Below, one piece after another: positions 24,674-36,594 of a stretch of DNA of 64,000 nt. Within the stretch, counting starts at the first letter, position 1, and each line of letters begins with the position of its first letter. A model generated the notes under the pieces. It had not been told where the DNA came from, searched no databases, and worked only from the letters and a program-made list of their open reading frames with translations. Location of the stretch: positions 17,288,569-17,352,568 of the forward strand of contig CM033395.1 of the NCBI GenBank assembly GCA_019426215.1. Reading direction: 5' to 3'. The translations under genes and the position numbers were made by a program. Source of the stretch: Buddleja alternifolia (taxonomy: Eukaryota > Streptophyta > Magnoliopsida > Lamiales > Scrophulariaceae).

Positions 24674-27672
24674 GATGATGTCAAGACTTTAACTCTTATA
24701 ACTCTTTTATAATTTAAGAGTTACTTAAAAGAAAAGCCCAAATGAATATAAGTTAGTGTTCAAAAAGTTAGTAAAGTTAGCTAAATTTAGATTAGCCTCA
24801 ACAAGACGTTTCAGCGATAAATCATTCATATATTGAAAGAATAAGCATACATGATTTATATTGAAAACAAAAAAAGAAAGCGACAACAGAAATAAAAAAA
24901 ATCATTCACTTTTTCTGTCGCTTTGCTCTTTCTTCGCCTTGGAGAACTTCTAGGGCTAAGTCCATCAGGAGACGATCAATGTCAATCATTGTCGTATGTT
25001 GAACTTCATCGTAATCATGCCACGAAGTCTGGCGCTTTCATTAAGTTCTAACAACCTTTCCGTCCACTCTCTTGGAGAAATTCCAAGTTCACGAATTAAA
25101 TCGTGATAGATATCTTTTCTTTGATCTTTTGACGGTCTCCAATTGATAGGTCGTCTCAGCGGTCCGGCAAAAGGTTGAAATCCCATATTTTCTAAGAAGT
25201 CAACGTCCAATTCCGGAAGGGGATATCTTCCTAGATAATACCTTGGCTTTCTCTTTTTAGCTAACATCTTCTTGATGCTCACTAGTTCTTCCATCATTGA
25301 TCGCCAATTTTTATTATCAGTCTTTGACATTACTTTGGACGCTTGATGCTTTTCTGTATTTTCTCCCTTCTTGGCATCATCAAGAAAGGTTTTTAACTCA
25401 GCGACTTCTCTTCGCAAGAGTCAAACTTCGTCAACTAAGAGAGCAACTTGGTGAGTGATGCTCTGAGCAGCGTCATCGGTCGAAATATGTCTGTCAGCAT
25501 CAGCCGAAGCGCTCTGGGCTAAGTGACGGTTGAATTCGGATGAGAGTTCAGCTATAAGAGGTGATATGCTCTTCATGAGTGTAACAATGCTTGTGTTTGA
25601 AGCGTTTGCAATATCACGACTTCGCGTATCAGACATTATTCGGATATGTCTATCAGCAGTCTCAAAAATCTTGGAGCAGGAACCTTCAATGTTGTGGAGC
25701 GAGTTCCGTACTGCCTGTCTGAAATCTCTAGCGTCTGAATCACTTTCAGAATCCGAATCGGAAAAAGGACGCTCTGGGGACGGGAGAAGTCCGTAAGAAC
25801 TAGAAACCGCAGCCTTGCCTTTGGATTTATCTCTAATAAAGGGCTCAATAGGCTCTTGTGCAATTTCAGTGTGCACTTCTTCAATCGCTTGATCCATGAT
25901 TGAATCTGCAATAACTGGGGGCTCGACTACCGGGGCGCTCGAAGAATCTGACAAAGAAGCCTCAGGAAGATAAGCGACTTCCGCAGTAGGAGCAATGTCT
26001 TCTTCTATAATTTGGATTGGGGAAAAAGGTTCTCTAACACCAATGACCCAGAGGGGGCCAAGGGCTTCCATCACATGCCTTGGACTGATCAGGCTGGATT
26101 GCGGGATAAAGAATATAGCGTCTGCGCGCTCTTCGGTACTTAGTGCCAATTGCACATCTTCCGGTAAAGCAATCCCTGAAGTATAACGATTGAAAAAGTC
26201 CAAAATCAAAGGCATGAGTGCTTGAGTTGCTTCATGGTCCACTGGCCTGAGTAGTGATAACATCTTGGCCACTTGAATATTGGATTCACTAAAGAGCACG
26301 GGGTGAAGAGTATATCCTTTGAAATTGTAACACCCGGAAAAGTGGTTGAAACTGATGTCCAGCGCTTGGGCATTTTCAAACACTGCTCTTATAGTTCTGT
26401 GGAACTCAGCAAACTTAGCTTGTTCATTCGAAACATCAACACGAATCTGACTCTGTCCTGGAAGAATTGGTTGTTTACTTGATGAGGTGTCTTCATTCAG
26501 GTCAAGAAAGACTCGTTGAACAAACCCTTCACGAGGATGCAACACGTAGCGTCCGCCTTGGCTGTATAAGGCAAGTTGCTGGCGAATGTAGCTTTCTATT
26601 GGTTGGCGATAATGTGGCAAAGCGCTAACATTCCCTGCAATAAACTGACGTTGTTGGAGCAAGATGGTTGCATATCCTCTGCGTCTGTACTCTATTCCAA
26701 ACTGAAATAGGAATGGATATCTCACGAGTTCATCGAGGGTGTAGAAATGAAAAAAAAACTCTTCAGCCCAGCTGGCTGTATTCAGCATCCATCTCTTGCC
26801 AAGCTTGATAGCTTTAGCTTGATCTTTTCTAGCGGCGAGAAATTTCTCAAAGTGTTCCGTTTCTTCTTCATAGTCCTCAGCCCATAATCTGGCAAGATAT
26901 TCACGAGCCTCATCTTCTATCCATGAGTTAACAGGATTTGGGCGCTCCGCAACAAGCGGTCCTTTTCCTTTCCATAACTTAAGTGGATTAGGAGAGAGAG
27001 CATTCTGAGGAGACTTGACGACGGAGGGGAGAGCCGAATAGCCTAGTTTGTTGAGATTTTCCTCGTCTGGATTTTTGTTCCAATCACCCATGTGGGGTTT
27101 TTTTAAAACAATCTTGTTTGATCGAAGAGGATAAAAGGACTAGTCTGAGCGACCGGTGAAATTGAATCGCTTCTCATCAAATTCGGATCTGTTGAACGCT
27201 GGACGATGAATATATTCAATGCGTGATTGAAGACGCTCCAAGTTATATAGACCTAGATCAGCAAAACGCTCAAAAATTTCAAACTTGTAAGAGTCTGAAA
27301 GATCAGGCCGATGGAGAGTTGTTTGAAATTGGATTTCCAACTCGGCAAGCGTTTGAGTGTCACGTTCTCGAGCGGCATAATAAAATTCAACATCTGGATG
27401 ATATCCACGTGGGAAGAAATCAATGACACGAGGAGGAGGTCCTGTTGGCGTAGGAACGAGGGCAATAGCTTCTGTTGGGATGGGGGCCACTTCTATCGAC
27501 CGCTCAGAGTTTAAAGTCGCTTCACTGGCTGATGATGTTTCAGTGTCAGGAAGGTCTTGAGATGCTTTCTTAGCGATATCCACAACAGTTGCCATGTCCA
27601 CATCTATTTCAACGGGAATCTCCGAGAGTGGAGGGGCATTAGCGGTAGGTGCCTCTTCAGGTCCATCTTGAG

Positions 27673-27755
27673 CTGATACATGTAAGCGATTGAGAAAAGC
27701 AAGAAAAAATTCCTACTACGTAGAAATTATAGACTAAAAGGACTACATCGCTTAC
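27673..27755 (-). other. Candidate intron 2 in env-like ORF
   Basis: On the minus strand CAGG precedes GTAAGCGATG. The 83-nt segment is T-rich and ends GTATCAG before CTCAAGATG. It is phase 1, like intron 1. After removal the frame joins DDIPQ to AQDGPEEAPTANAPPL and runs on into the next open stretch without a shift. Confidence 0.55.
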
Positions 27756-27935
27756 CCTGAGGAATATCATCGACTATTTCAGTCGCTTGATCTGATTCTT
27801 GGACAAGTCCCTCAGGCTCCTAAACTTCTTCTTCGAGTTCTAAATCGATAAAAGAAGTTATTGGATCAGCACGAATTGGGATACTTAGTTCTTCAAGAGT
27901 GTTGAGAACATAATGAATATCTGCTTCACTTGGTG

Positions 27936-28008
27936 CTGAAAGAGTTTTTATCCTAGCGTTAGAGACTAACGAGGAAAGGATAGACTAATTTGCTTAGCAA
28001 ATACTTAC
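27936..28008 (-). other. Candidate intron 1 in env-like ORF
   Basis: On the minus strand CAGG precedes the donor GTAAGTATTTG. The 73-nt segment ends CTCTTTCAG before CACCAAGTG. It splits a Gly/Ala codon after its first base (phase 1). The unspliced frame hits a stop inside it at 27959. The spliced frame continues as PSEADIHYVLNTLEELS. Copy A keeps a donor at the same codon, with an in-frame 45-nt segment to TGTAG (18290-18334). Confidence 0.55.
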
Positions 28009-29287
28009 CCTGAACATTAGAAAGCCTCTCAGATGGAGAAACGACTTGAGGATCTGAGCTGACTTCGAGAACAGCGTCAGAAGGAGGAACACTAGCTGAC
28101 TCTCTAAGCGCTGATTTTGCTGTAGCGCTAGAGGATGCTGCGGGAGTAGAGGTAGGAGTACGACTTCGTGAAAACGGTACTTCTTCGTCCACTGCTTCCT
28201 CTTCTTCCTCGGGAACGGAGAAGGTTAGCGCTAGAGGAGGCGATGGAGATTTAGGAAGGGGAGAAGGAATCTTTTGCTTCTTTTTGGGCTCCGGCTTCTT
28301 CTTCTTTGGTTCAGGTTTCTGTTTCTTTGCTGACTTAGATGGCTCAGTGACTTTGAGAACAATCTTTTTCTTAGGTCGCTTGACCACCACTTCTTCAGAG
28401 GACGAGGATGATGATGAAGAGGAAGACGCTGGATCTTCATCATCACTGCGAACAACTCCTTCGACTTGGAGTCGCTGACGCTCTTCTTTGGGAACCGCTG
28501 CTCCACCATGTTTTCGAGGTTTGAGCATTCCACTAATCATCTTTCTGCCGTAGAATTTGGTCGCTGGAATCTTTGTGCCAAAAGATTTTGTATAACCGCA
28601 AGCGCTAAGAATTCGACTTAGCACAATCCCATAGGGCTTGGGATTCACTGACTTGGCCATCGCTGCCTTGAAGCGATTAAAAACGTAGAGAGACCAGTTA
28701 ACTTTTAACTTGGTCAGAATGGTCACCATCATCTTGTACTGAACGTTTGTGACTTTATCGAATGTCCCTTTTCTGCATTCGATCATTTTTTAACATAGAT
28801 CAGCGAGAATAACGTATTCGCCCTTCATATCGTTTTTCTTAAAGTTCGGCTCATACGCAGTATCAACATCTTCTTTCTTTATCAACTCCCAGACTTTTGT
28901 AGCATCTCCGAGAGTGATGTTTTCTACCTCAGTGCCATCATTGGGCAAAATCAGCAATGAAGATATCAAGGAAGAAATGAGAACAAAGGTCTCTTTAGCA
29001 AAAGGGAAGTCGCAGGATATGGAAGTTCTGTTTTCAGAAATCTGGGCATTGTTGAAAAAATAGAGAGATTCTTCTTCGAAGTAGTTGAAATTAGTAGTGA
29101 TCATATCTCTCAAACCAGATTCTTGAACGAGTGGAAGAACCGTTCGAAGTTGAAAGTTCTGGTTCTCATAAAGGTAATCCCAGTTAATCAGAAATCCGAC
29201 GTTAACCGTAACTGGTTTTTCAGTACGGGAAGTTTTTCCGGTGTCAGACTTGGATGATTTTGAAGATTTTGAAGCTTTGGTTGCCAT

Positions 29288-30106
29288 TGCTGAAAGTTGG
29301 AAGCGTTTGAAGGAATGAGAAAAGTTCTTGCCTTTAGAGAGAAATAACTTTTACAGTAAAAGAATTTGGAAGTGATAAAGGTTTACCGTAAAGTTTTTTG
29401 AAAGGTTTAAATAGGAGGAAAAAATAAATCCCCAATTGGTAGATGAATGACATGTGTACAGAAGTTAATGACAGAAGGAATCTGAACCGTGTACACATAA
29501 CTTCGGATGTCAAAAAGTGCGGTAAAATAGGGTACTATAATATTTTTCGTGTCCGCAGTTACTTTTTGAAAACGTTTGAGAAAATTCGAAATTTTCAGCG
29601 TGAAATACACGCGCTTGATAGTACACTGACACATACTCAAACTCATGCAATTACTGAGCCGCCTAGGTTTAGATAGGAATCATAACCGTCAGTTCGATTT
29701 GATAGGCACGTGTGGGTAGTTATCAAATCTGATCTTTTGGACTTATCCACACGTTTCCTTTAGTGATGAAAACTATGCATGAATTTTTGAAAGAAAGTTA
29801 CTTAACGTTCAAGTGGGAATTCTTTCAACACTGAAGTCTTTTAAAAAAAAATCAATCGCTTGGATTTATAAAAGATAACTTTATTAGAGATTGATTTTGT
29901 CATGCATAAAAAGATAAGCGCTAGTGATCAATGCTTAGGATTTTAAAGTCATTTTTGATCACAGTCGCTTGATATATTGAGATAAGACAATTTTAAAGTT
30001 CCCCCAAAATTGATGACTCATTTCAAACTTTTTGATAAACTCTTTAGACATAAACAAAGGTGGATTCTCCCTAGATTTTATGCCTATAAATATGATGTTT
30101 TATGAT
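29288..30106 (-). other. Spacer between pol and env-like ORF, copy B
   Basis: Equivalent to 16250-17091 of copy A. On the minus strand it carries purine tracts (30068-30078 and 29998-30008) just after pol, and TATTTAAA at about 29406-29413, roughly 120 bp before the env-like ATG. No coding is seen. Confidence 0.4.
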
Positions 30107-31913
30107 TTAAGCGTTTAAGTCAATCATACCTAATTCACTTCTCAGAGTGAGAAAGCGTTGTTCGTTGAGCGCTTTGGTGAAGATATCTGCCAATTGTTTG
30201 TCAGTTCCAATGAAATGCATGGAGATATCTTTCTTTTGAACATGGTCACACAAGAAATGGTATCTAATGTCAATGTGTTTGGTTCTAGAATGAAGGACAG
30301 GATTTTGGGTCATAGCTAAAGCGCTTTGGTTATCACAATGGATTGGGGTAGGACCTAGGATTGTTCCATAATCTCTAAGTTGTTGCCTCATCCAAAGGAT
30401 TTGTGCACAACAGCTTCCAGCGACTACATACTCTCCCTCAGCGGTAGAAGTCGCTATGGATTGTTGTTTCTTGCTATGCCACGAAACTAGTCTATCACCT
30501 AGAAATTGACATGTACCACTAGTATTTTTTCTATCTATTTTGCATCCTGCAAAATCTGGGTCTGAATAACCAATTAGTTCAAAAGGAGAGTCCCGTGGAT
30601 ACCATAAGCCTACATTTTGTGTGCCTTTTAGGTATTTAAGGATTCTCTTGGTAGCATTTAAGTGTGATTCTCTAGGATCAGATTGAAATCGTGCACACAT
30701 GCATACCGAAAACATAATATCAGGTCTACTAGCAGTAAGATAAAGAAGTGATCCAATGATACCTCTATACTTAGTGATATCGATTTTCTTCCCACTTTCA
30801 TCTTTATCTAACTTAAGCGTTTGGCTCATTGGAATTTTTGAAGATGATGCATTTTCCATACCAAATTTCTTAATCATATCTTTAGTATATTTAGCTTGGT
30901 TTATAAATATTCCATTAGTGAGTTGTTTAACTTGTAATCCAAAGAAGAAAGTTAATTCACCCATCATGCTCATTTCAAATTGATCTTGCATCATTTTCGA
31001 AAATTTCTCACACAATCGCTTATTTGTAGAACCAAATATAATATCATCAACATAAATTTGGACTAAGAGAATATCTTCATTATGGGTAATTTTAAATAAC
31101 GTTGTATCAACGCTGCCTTTTGAAAAGCCTTTACCAATAAGGAAGATAGAGAGAGTGTCATACCATGCTCTTGGTGCTTGTTTAAGGCCATAGAGTGCCT
31201 TATCCAATTTGTAGACCATACTCTTGCCATGGTTGTTGATGAATCCTGGAGGTTGCTCCACATATACTTCTTCTTGGAGTTTACCATTCAGGAAAGCACT
31301 CTTCACGTCCATTTGGTATACTGTGAACTTGTTGAATGCGGCAAACGCTAGGAACATCCTAATCGCTTCAAGATGGGCTACTGGGGCATATGTTTCATCA
31401 AAATCAATTCCCTCTTCTTGACAATAACCCTGAGCGACTAATCTGGCTTTGTTTCTTATAACACTGCCATCTTCATCCATCTTGTTCCTAAAAACCCATC
31501 TAGTCCCAATAACTCCTTGGTGAGTTGGTCTTGGTACTAGTGTCCAAACCTTGCTTCTCTCAAATTGGTTAAGCTCTTCTTGCATTGCTTCTACCCAACT
31601 TGAATCACTAAGCGCTTCATTCACTTTCTTTGGTTCCATTTGAGATAGGAAGCTTGCGAACATGGCCTCATTAATTGTAGCGGACCTAGTTCTAACAGGT
31701 GCTTCAATATCTCCAATCACTAGCTTTGGTGGATGGTCTCTAAGCCATTTGCGGTCTGGTTGGAACGGTTTGAGAGACTCTTAGTTGTCAATCGCTTGAT
31801 TCTCATTTGTCTCTTGTGTAGACGCTGCATCATTCATAGTTCCAATCTGCTCTTGATGATCATTCTCTTCATGATCATCAGCAATTCTGACATTATCATT
31901 GTTAACCTCTCGA
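30107..31913 (-). pseudogene. pol: Copia Pol of copy B, RT-RNase H part
   Basis: The 3' half of pol, cut at its 5' side by the 4.7-kb Gypsy element. From 31720 the frame is open for 537 codons. RT motifs are [35 protein letters not shown] and YVDDIIFG. RNase H motifs are [18 protein letters not shown], [11 protein letters not shown] and [12 protein letters not shown], and it ends [12 protein letters not shown] at 31781-31783 interrupts the frame upstream. Unlike copy A, the RT region here is uninterrupted. It joins in sequence to 36595-38019 across the inserted element. Confidence 0.9.
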
Positions 31914-31918
31914 GTATC

Positions 31919-33399
31919 TGATAAGTGCAATATTTATATATTTTATTTCCTCTATCTTTATCATTTTATTGTGATTATATGGCCATTGGAACTGATTTTA
32001 TCTCATTTTGTGATTTGGGTAAGATTTGAAGTGCAAAATTTCAATTTCAATCAAAATGGCAGATGTAGCGATGTTTCGGAAATACTGATATATCTGGAGA
32101 TGCAGACATTAGTTTCTATTGAATTTTATCTAGTTGGAAAGCTAAGACAAAGGCCTATATTTCTTATGAAGAAGTCTAGACCCAGTTCGGAAGATAAAGG
32201 GCTCGAAAGTGTTGAAGAATTTAAAGAAGAATTCTGTTCTGGACTGGACTGGAATGCGCAGATTTGGTGAAAAATTCATAACTAGAGTTATGTATCTTGG
32301 ATTTAGTAAAGGCCTATTGGAATTAAAAGATAACACACGAATCTACAACTTTCTAGAAGGAGTCGAAGTCAGATTTGATGGTTAATTAGAGGCAATTCAA
32401 GGTGTAAAGGGAAGAATATATTCTCCATGCTTTGATGTTAAAGGGAAGAATATATTCTCTATGCTTTGATGTTAAAGAGAAGAATATATTCTCCATGTCT
32501 TGATAAAGGAAGAGAGAATATATTCTCTCCATGATTATAGCATCTTTTCATTGCCTATATATATGTCTTGCAAGACTTAAAACAAAAACAAGAAAAAAAA
32601 ACAAGGAGAAGAGAGTTAGAAAAATAGTATTTTCAAGTTTTATGCTTGCAATTATTATTAGCTAAGTTTTTATTTCGATTCAAGAGAATTCCAATTAATT
32701 CATACATTGTGAGACACGAAGCTTTTATTTTAATCTATTCACAGTTTGATTATCTTTTGTTTCTTGATTTCAATTCTTACAATTGTGTATATGATTATCT
32801 AAGATGCATATTAGTTGATTATATATGTCAATTGTTTGCTAACAAATCTTCATAATCCGTAATTGTTATGTTTGATTTGTGCATGTAGCAATTAGGTTTT
32901 CATGATTAGGTTCCCAATTTTCGTTGATAACCTAAGGGAAACATTGGAGTAAATTAAATAGTTGGCGCTTGCTTAAACTATTGTTTATTCTTAGTCGCTT
33001 CTAATTCGTTATGCTGTTATTAATTTGATTAGGATTGCTTAATACCGAATCAGTTAATAATAAGAATTTAATCGGGTGCTGGGCTTTGATTAATGATATA
33101 AGGAAGATTATAAGGATCTAGATAGCTGGTTATTTAGATTCTTGGCTAAGTAATCAATGTGTGAATAGTAATTTAGGTGTCTATGATCAATGTGTGAATT
33201 AAGGGTTGAATTTCTCTTGATCGTATTTTCCATTAATTGAATTTTCAAGCATTTATTTTCTACAATTTTAGTTAATTAAATCTTCAAAACCCTCTTTGTT
33301 ATTTGATCAATCAGTCTCTAGGGTTCGACCTGGACTTACGAGTACTACAGATTCTTGTGAGAACAGTAATTATATTTTTGGTGCATTCGACACGTACCA
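31919..33399 (+). repeat. 5' LTR of the 4.7-kb Gypsy element
   Basis: 1,481 bp from TGATAAGTGCAAT to CACGTACCA. It contains a short internal triplication of GAAGAATATATTCTC (32412-32520). Confidence 0.92.
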
Positions 33400-33404
33400 A
33401 ATTT

Positions 33405-33422
33405 TGGCGCCGTTGCCGGGGA
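33405..33422 (+). other. Primer binding site, Gypsy/Athila type
   Basis: TGGCGCCGTTGCCGGGGA lies five bases after the LTR. It is identical to the primer site of the neighbouring Athila-like element (50530-50547, minus strand). Confidence 0.9.
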
Positions 33423-35111
33423 CTGATTTTCGGTCAAACTTTTATCTTAGGTTTTAGATTTAATTATCGTATTTTGTTTTTTGAAAAAAAAAAGAAATTT
33501 TTTTTTTATTTTTTTTATTATTACACGAAAAAAAAAACTGTTTTTGAAATTCGACCACGAACTCTATATCAATCTTGAAGGAAACGTCGTTTCAAAAACA
33601 ACTCAGCATGATAAGTATGCTTAACACCACCGTTTCGGGCCCAAATTCCATCATTTACTAGTTTTTTTTTTTTTTTTTTTGCATTTTTGTGTTATCAGTC
33701 GATTTTTAATTTTTTTTTCTCCGTTATTTCCGTACTTTACCTTTTTAGTTTTTGTGTTGTATGACCCCTCAGAGCCAGGAAATTGATCTAGAGCTTGAAA
33801 GAACGTTCCACAGATTATGAAGAGAGGTTTTCAAGAGCATACAATAGAGGAAGTTTCATTGATCAATCCAACTTACTTGGATTAAAAGGCTGCAAAGTCG
33901 AGCCAACGACTTTAAAAAAAGGCGTTGCTTGGGAGGCAACCCAAGAGTGGCTGAACGGCCACCATCAGATTTGCTTTTTTTTTTCCCCTCTTTTTTAATT
34001 TCGTTTGTTCCATTTTTTTATGTTCATTCTATGTTGCATTGAGGACATTGCAGATTTTAAGTGTGGGGGAGAGGGTTAGTTGTTTGTTTCTTGATTAAAA
34101 AAAAAAAAGAAATTTTTCTTTTAATTTTTATTGATTTATTGTGCAACCAAGTAAGGTAGTGAAAAATTATTTCCCTTCATCAATGGTTGATTGAAAAATA
34201 GACTAGATTCAATAAAAAAGTAAGTAGTGTTTAAATTGTTATGATTGTTGAAGTACATACTTTTAGAGAAATTCGTGTGAATTCGTAATTCAGCATAACT
34301 ATGTATGTGACTTTTGACTTGCTGAAATCCCTCCACATTCCTCAAGGTTAATCTGGTTGAAAGTGGTTTAAAGTAATAATGGATGAAATTCCTCGGTGTA
34401 AAGCTTAAGGCGTAAATTGTTTAATGTTGAAGATTTAATATAGCGCTTGGGGTTATCTACACTGAAGGGAATAAGCCCGAGAAAGTTTTCAAGCTTGGTA
34501 ACCTAAGACTATCTAGTCTGGGATCTATCGGCCCAAACCTGCTACTGTGTTGGAAATCTAATAGGGCTATTCAAAATATGTCGAGAATGAAATGATCCGC
34601 TTGTTGAGTAACCGGGTGCATTCATGAGTAATGTTTGTATTCGCTTCAAAAGACGAGTGTGTGCTTAATAATAATATGTTGCTCGTTTTAATTTATTATT
34701 TATGATAGAGGAAATATAAAGGGATGATGTTAAGTTAGATGTTGCATTAATAGTATAGCGGTTACGAAATTAAGTGAATTCTTGAGAAGTTTGTGTGAAT
34801 GCAAGAGTAATGGTGGAGACATGATAGACCTTTCTATCTAATTTTGTTACGAATTGATGTTTGAAAAGAAAATTTCATGAACTTGCTTGTTTGTACATTG
34901 AGAGATTGATTTTGTGGGTATATCTTCTGCAAACCCTCACGAGACTAAACTCGTCCACTAGGGGTAACCTAGGGGTTTAAAGGCTTGTTGCATATGCTAA
35001 ATGCAACCGTGTTACCGACAAAAGTGGTTGGCTTTAGTTTTAGTTGTTTTTTTTCTAGTTTATCTTTATCTTTGCCCGAGGACGTGCAAGAGCTAAGTGT
35101 GGGGGAATTTG
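33423..35111 (+). other. Internal region: leader, gag start remnant, post-pol signals
   Basis: The leader (33423-33760) includes the module also found at 7836-8050. At 33761 an ATG opens MTPQSQEIDLELERTFHR, resembling the start of Athila-type Gag (the 39-52 kb element has EIERTFNRR), but a stop follows at once. Gag and pol are missing. Next come two hairpin sequences (33894-33913 and 33928-33945) of the kind that follow pol in the larger element. About 1.1 kb of non-coding sequence then leads to the purine tract GTGTGGGGGAATT before the 3' LTR. Confidence 0.7.
33894..33945 (+). other. Twin hexaloop hairpins (post-pol signal)
   Basis: Hairpin 1 is AAAGTCG-AGCCAA-CGACTTT at 33894-33913. Hairpin 2 is CTTGGG-AGGCAA-CCCAAG at 33928-33945. 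Both have perfect stems and six-base AGNCAA loops. The element at 39-52 kb has a matching pair at 44634-44680 on the minus strand with compensated stem changes. Confidence 0.6.
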
Positions 35112-36589
35112 ATAAGTGAAATATTTATATATTTTATTTCCTCTATCTTTATCATTTTATTGTGATTATATGGCCATTGGAACTGATTTTATCTCATTTT
35201 GTGATTTGGGCAAGATTTGAGATGCAAAATTTCAATTTCAATCAAAATGGCAGATGTAGCGATGTTTTGGATATACTGATATATCTGGAGATGCAGACAT
35301 TAGTTTCTATTGAATTTTATCTAGTTGGAAAGCTAAGACAAAGGCCTATATTTCTTATGAAGAAGTCTAGACCCAGTTCGGAAGATAAAGGGCTCGAAAG
35401 TGTTGAAGAATTTAAAGAAGAATTCTGTTCTGGACTGGACTGGAATGCGCAGATTTGGTGAAAAATTCATAACTAGAGTTATGTATCTTGGATTTAGTCA
35501 AGGCCTATTGGAATTAAAAGATAACACACGAATCTACAGCTTTCTAGAAGGAGTCGAAGTCAGATTTGATGGTTAATTAGAGGCAATTCAAGGTGTAAAG
35601 TGAAGAATATATTCTCCATGCTTTGATGTTAAAGGGAAGAATATATTCTCTATGCTTTGATGTTAAAGAGAAGAATATATTCTCCATGTCTTGATAAAGG
35701 AAGAGAGAATATATTCTCTCCATGATTATAGCATCTTTTCATTGCATATATATATGTCTTGCAAGACTTAAAACAAAAACAAGAAAAAAAAACAAGGAGA
35801 AGAGAGTTAGAAAAATAGTACTTTCAAGTTTTATGCTTACAATTATTATTAGCTAAGTTTTTATTTCGATTCAAGAGAATTCCAATTAATTCATACATTG
35901 TGAGACACGAAGCTTTTATTTTAATCTATTCACAGTTTGATTATCTTTTGTTTCTTGATTTCAATTCTTACAATTGTGTATATGATTATCTAAGATGCAT
36001 ATTAGTTGATTATATATGTCAATTGTTTGCTAACAAATCTTCATAATCCGTAATTGTTATGTTTGATTTGTGCATGTAGCAATTAGGTTTTCATGATTAG
36101 GTTCCCAATTTTCGTTGATAACCTAAGGGAAACATTGGAGTAAATTAAATAGTTGGCGCTTGCTTAAACTATTGTTTATCCTTAGTCGCTTCTAATTCGT
36201 TATGCTGTTATTAATTTGATTAGGATTGCTTAATACCGAATCAGTTAATAATAAAAATTTAATCGGGTGCTGGGCTTTGATTAATGATATAAGGAAGATT
36301 ATAGGGATCTAGATAGCTGGTTATTTAGATTCTTGGCTAAGTAATCAATGTGTGAATAGTAATTTAGGTGTCTATGATCAATGTGTGAATTAAGGGTTGA
36401 ATTTCTCTTGATCGTATTTTCCATTAATTGAATTTTCAAGCATTTATTTTCTACAATTTTAGTTAATTAAATCTTCAAAACCCTCTTTGTTATTTGATCA
36501 ATCAGTCTCTAGGGTTCGACCTGGACTTACGAGTACTACAGATTCTTGTGAGAACAGTAATTATATTTTGGTGCATTCGACACGTACCA
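35112..36589 (+). repeat. 3' LTR of the 4.7-kb Gypsy element
   Basis: 1,478 bp, TGATAAGTGAAAT to CACGTACCA, preceded by the polypurine tract at 35097-35111. Confidence 0.92.
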
Positions 36590-36594
36590 GTATC

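Larger units (their letters stand above)
24986..29287 (-). pseudogene. Copia env-like ORF of copy B, with two candidate introns
   Basis: It starts MATKASKSSKSSKSDTGK at 29287 and matches the env-like ORF of copy A domain by domain: N-terminal helical domain, basic Pro/Lys-rich stretch with poly-Ser, acidic linker, a second globular region and a C-terminal coiled coil (REVAELKTFLDDAKK). Point stops lie at 28790-28792 (TAA), 27820-27822 (TAG), 27140-27142 (TAG) and 25421-25423 (TGA). The apparent ends of the frame at 27959 and near 27700 are better explained by introns 27936-28008 and 27673-27755, both GT-AG and both phase 1. Splicing them leaves one continuous frame apart from the point stops. 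No signal peptide or clear membrane helix is visible. Confidence 0.7.
31919..36589 (+). mobile_element. Non-autonomous Gypsy element (LARD-like, Athila-type signals)
   Basis: A complete 4,671-bp element: 5' LTR 31919-33399, primer site 33405-33422, internal region 33423-35111, 3' LTR 35112-36589. The target duplication GTATC lies at 31914-31918 and 36590-36594, inside pol of Copia copy B. The primer site TGGCGCCGTTGCCGGGGA and the TGATAAG LTR start match the Athila-like element at 39-52 kb. There is no enzyme coding. The two LTRs differ at roughly 13-15 positions by eye (about 1%), so insertion is fairly recent. Confidence 0.93.
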
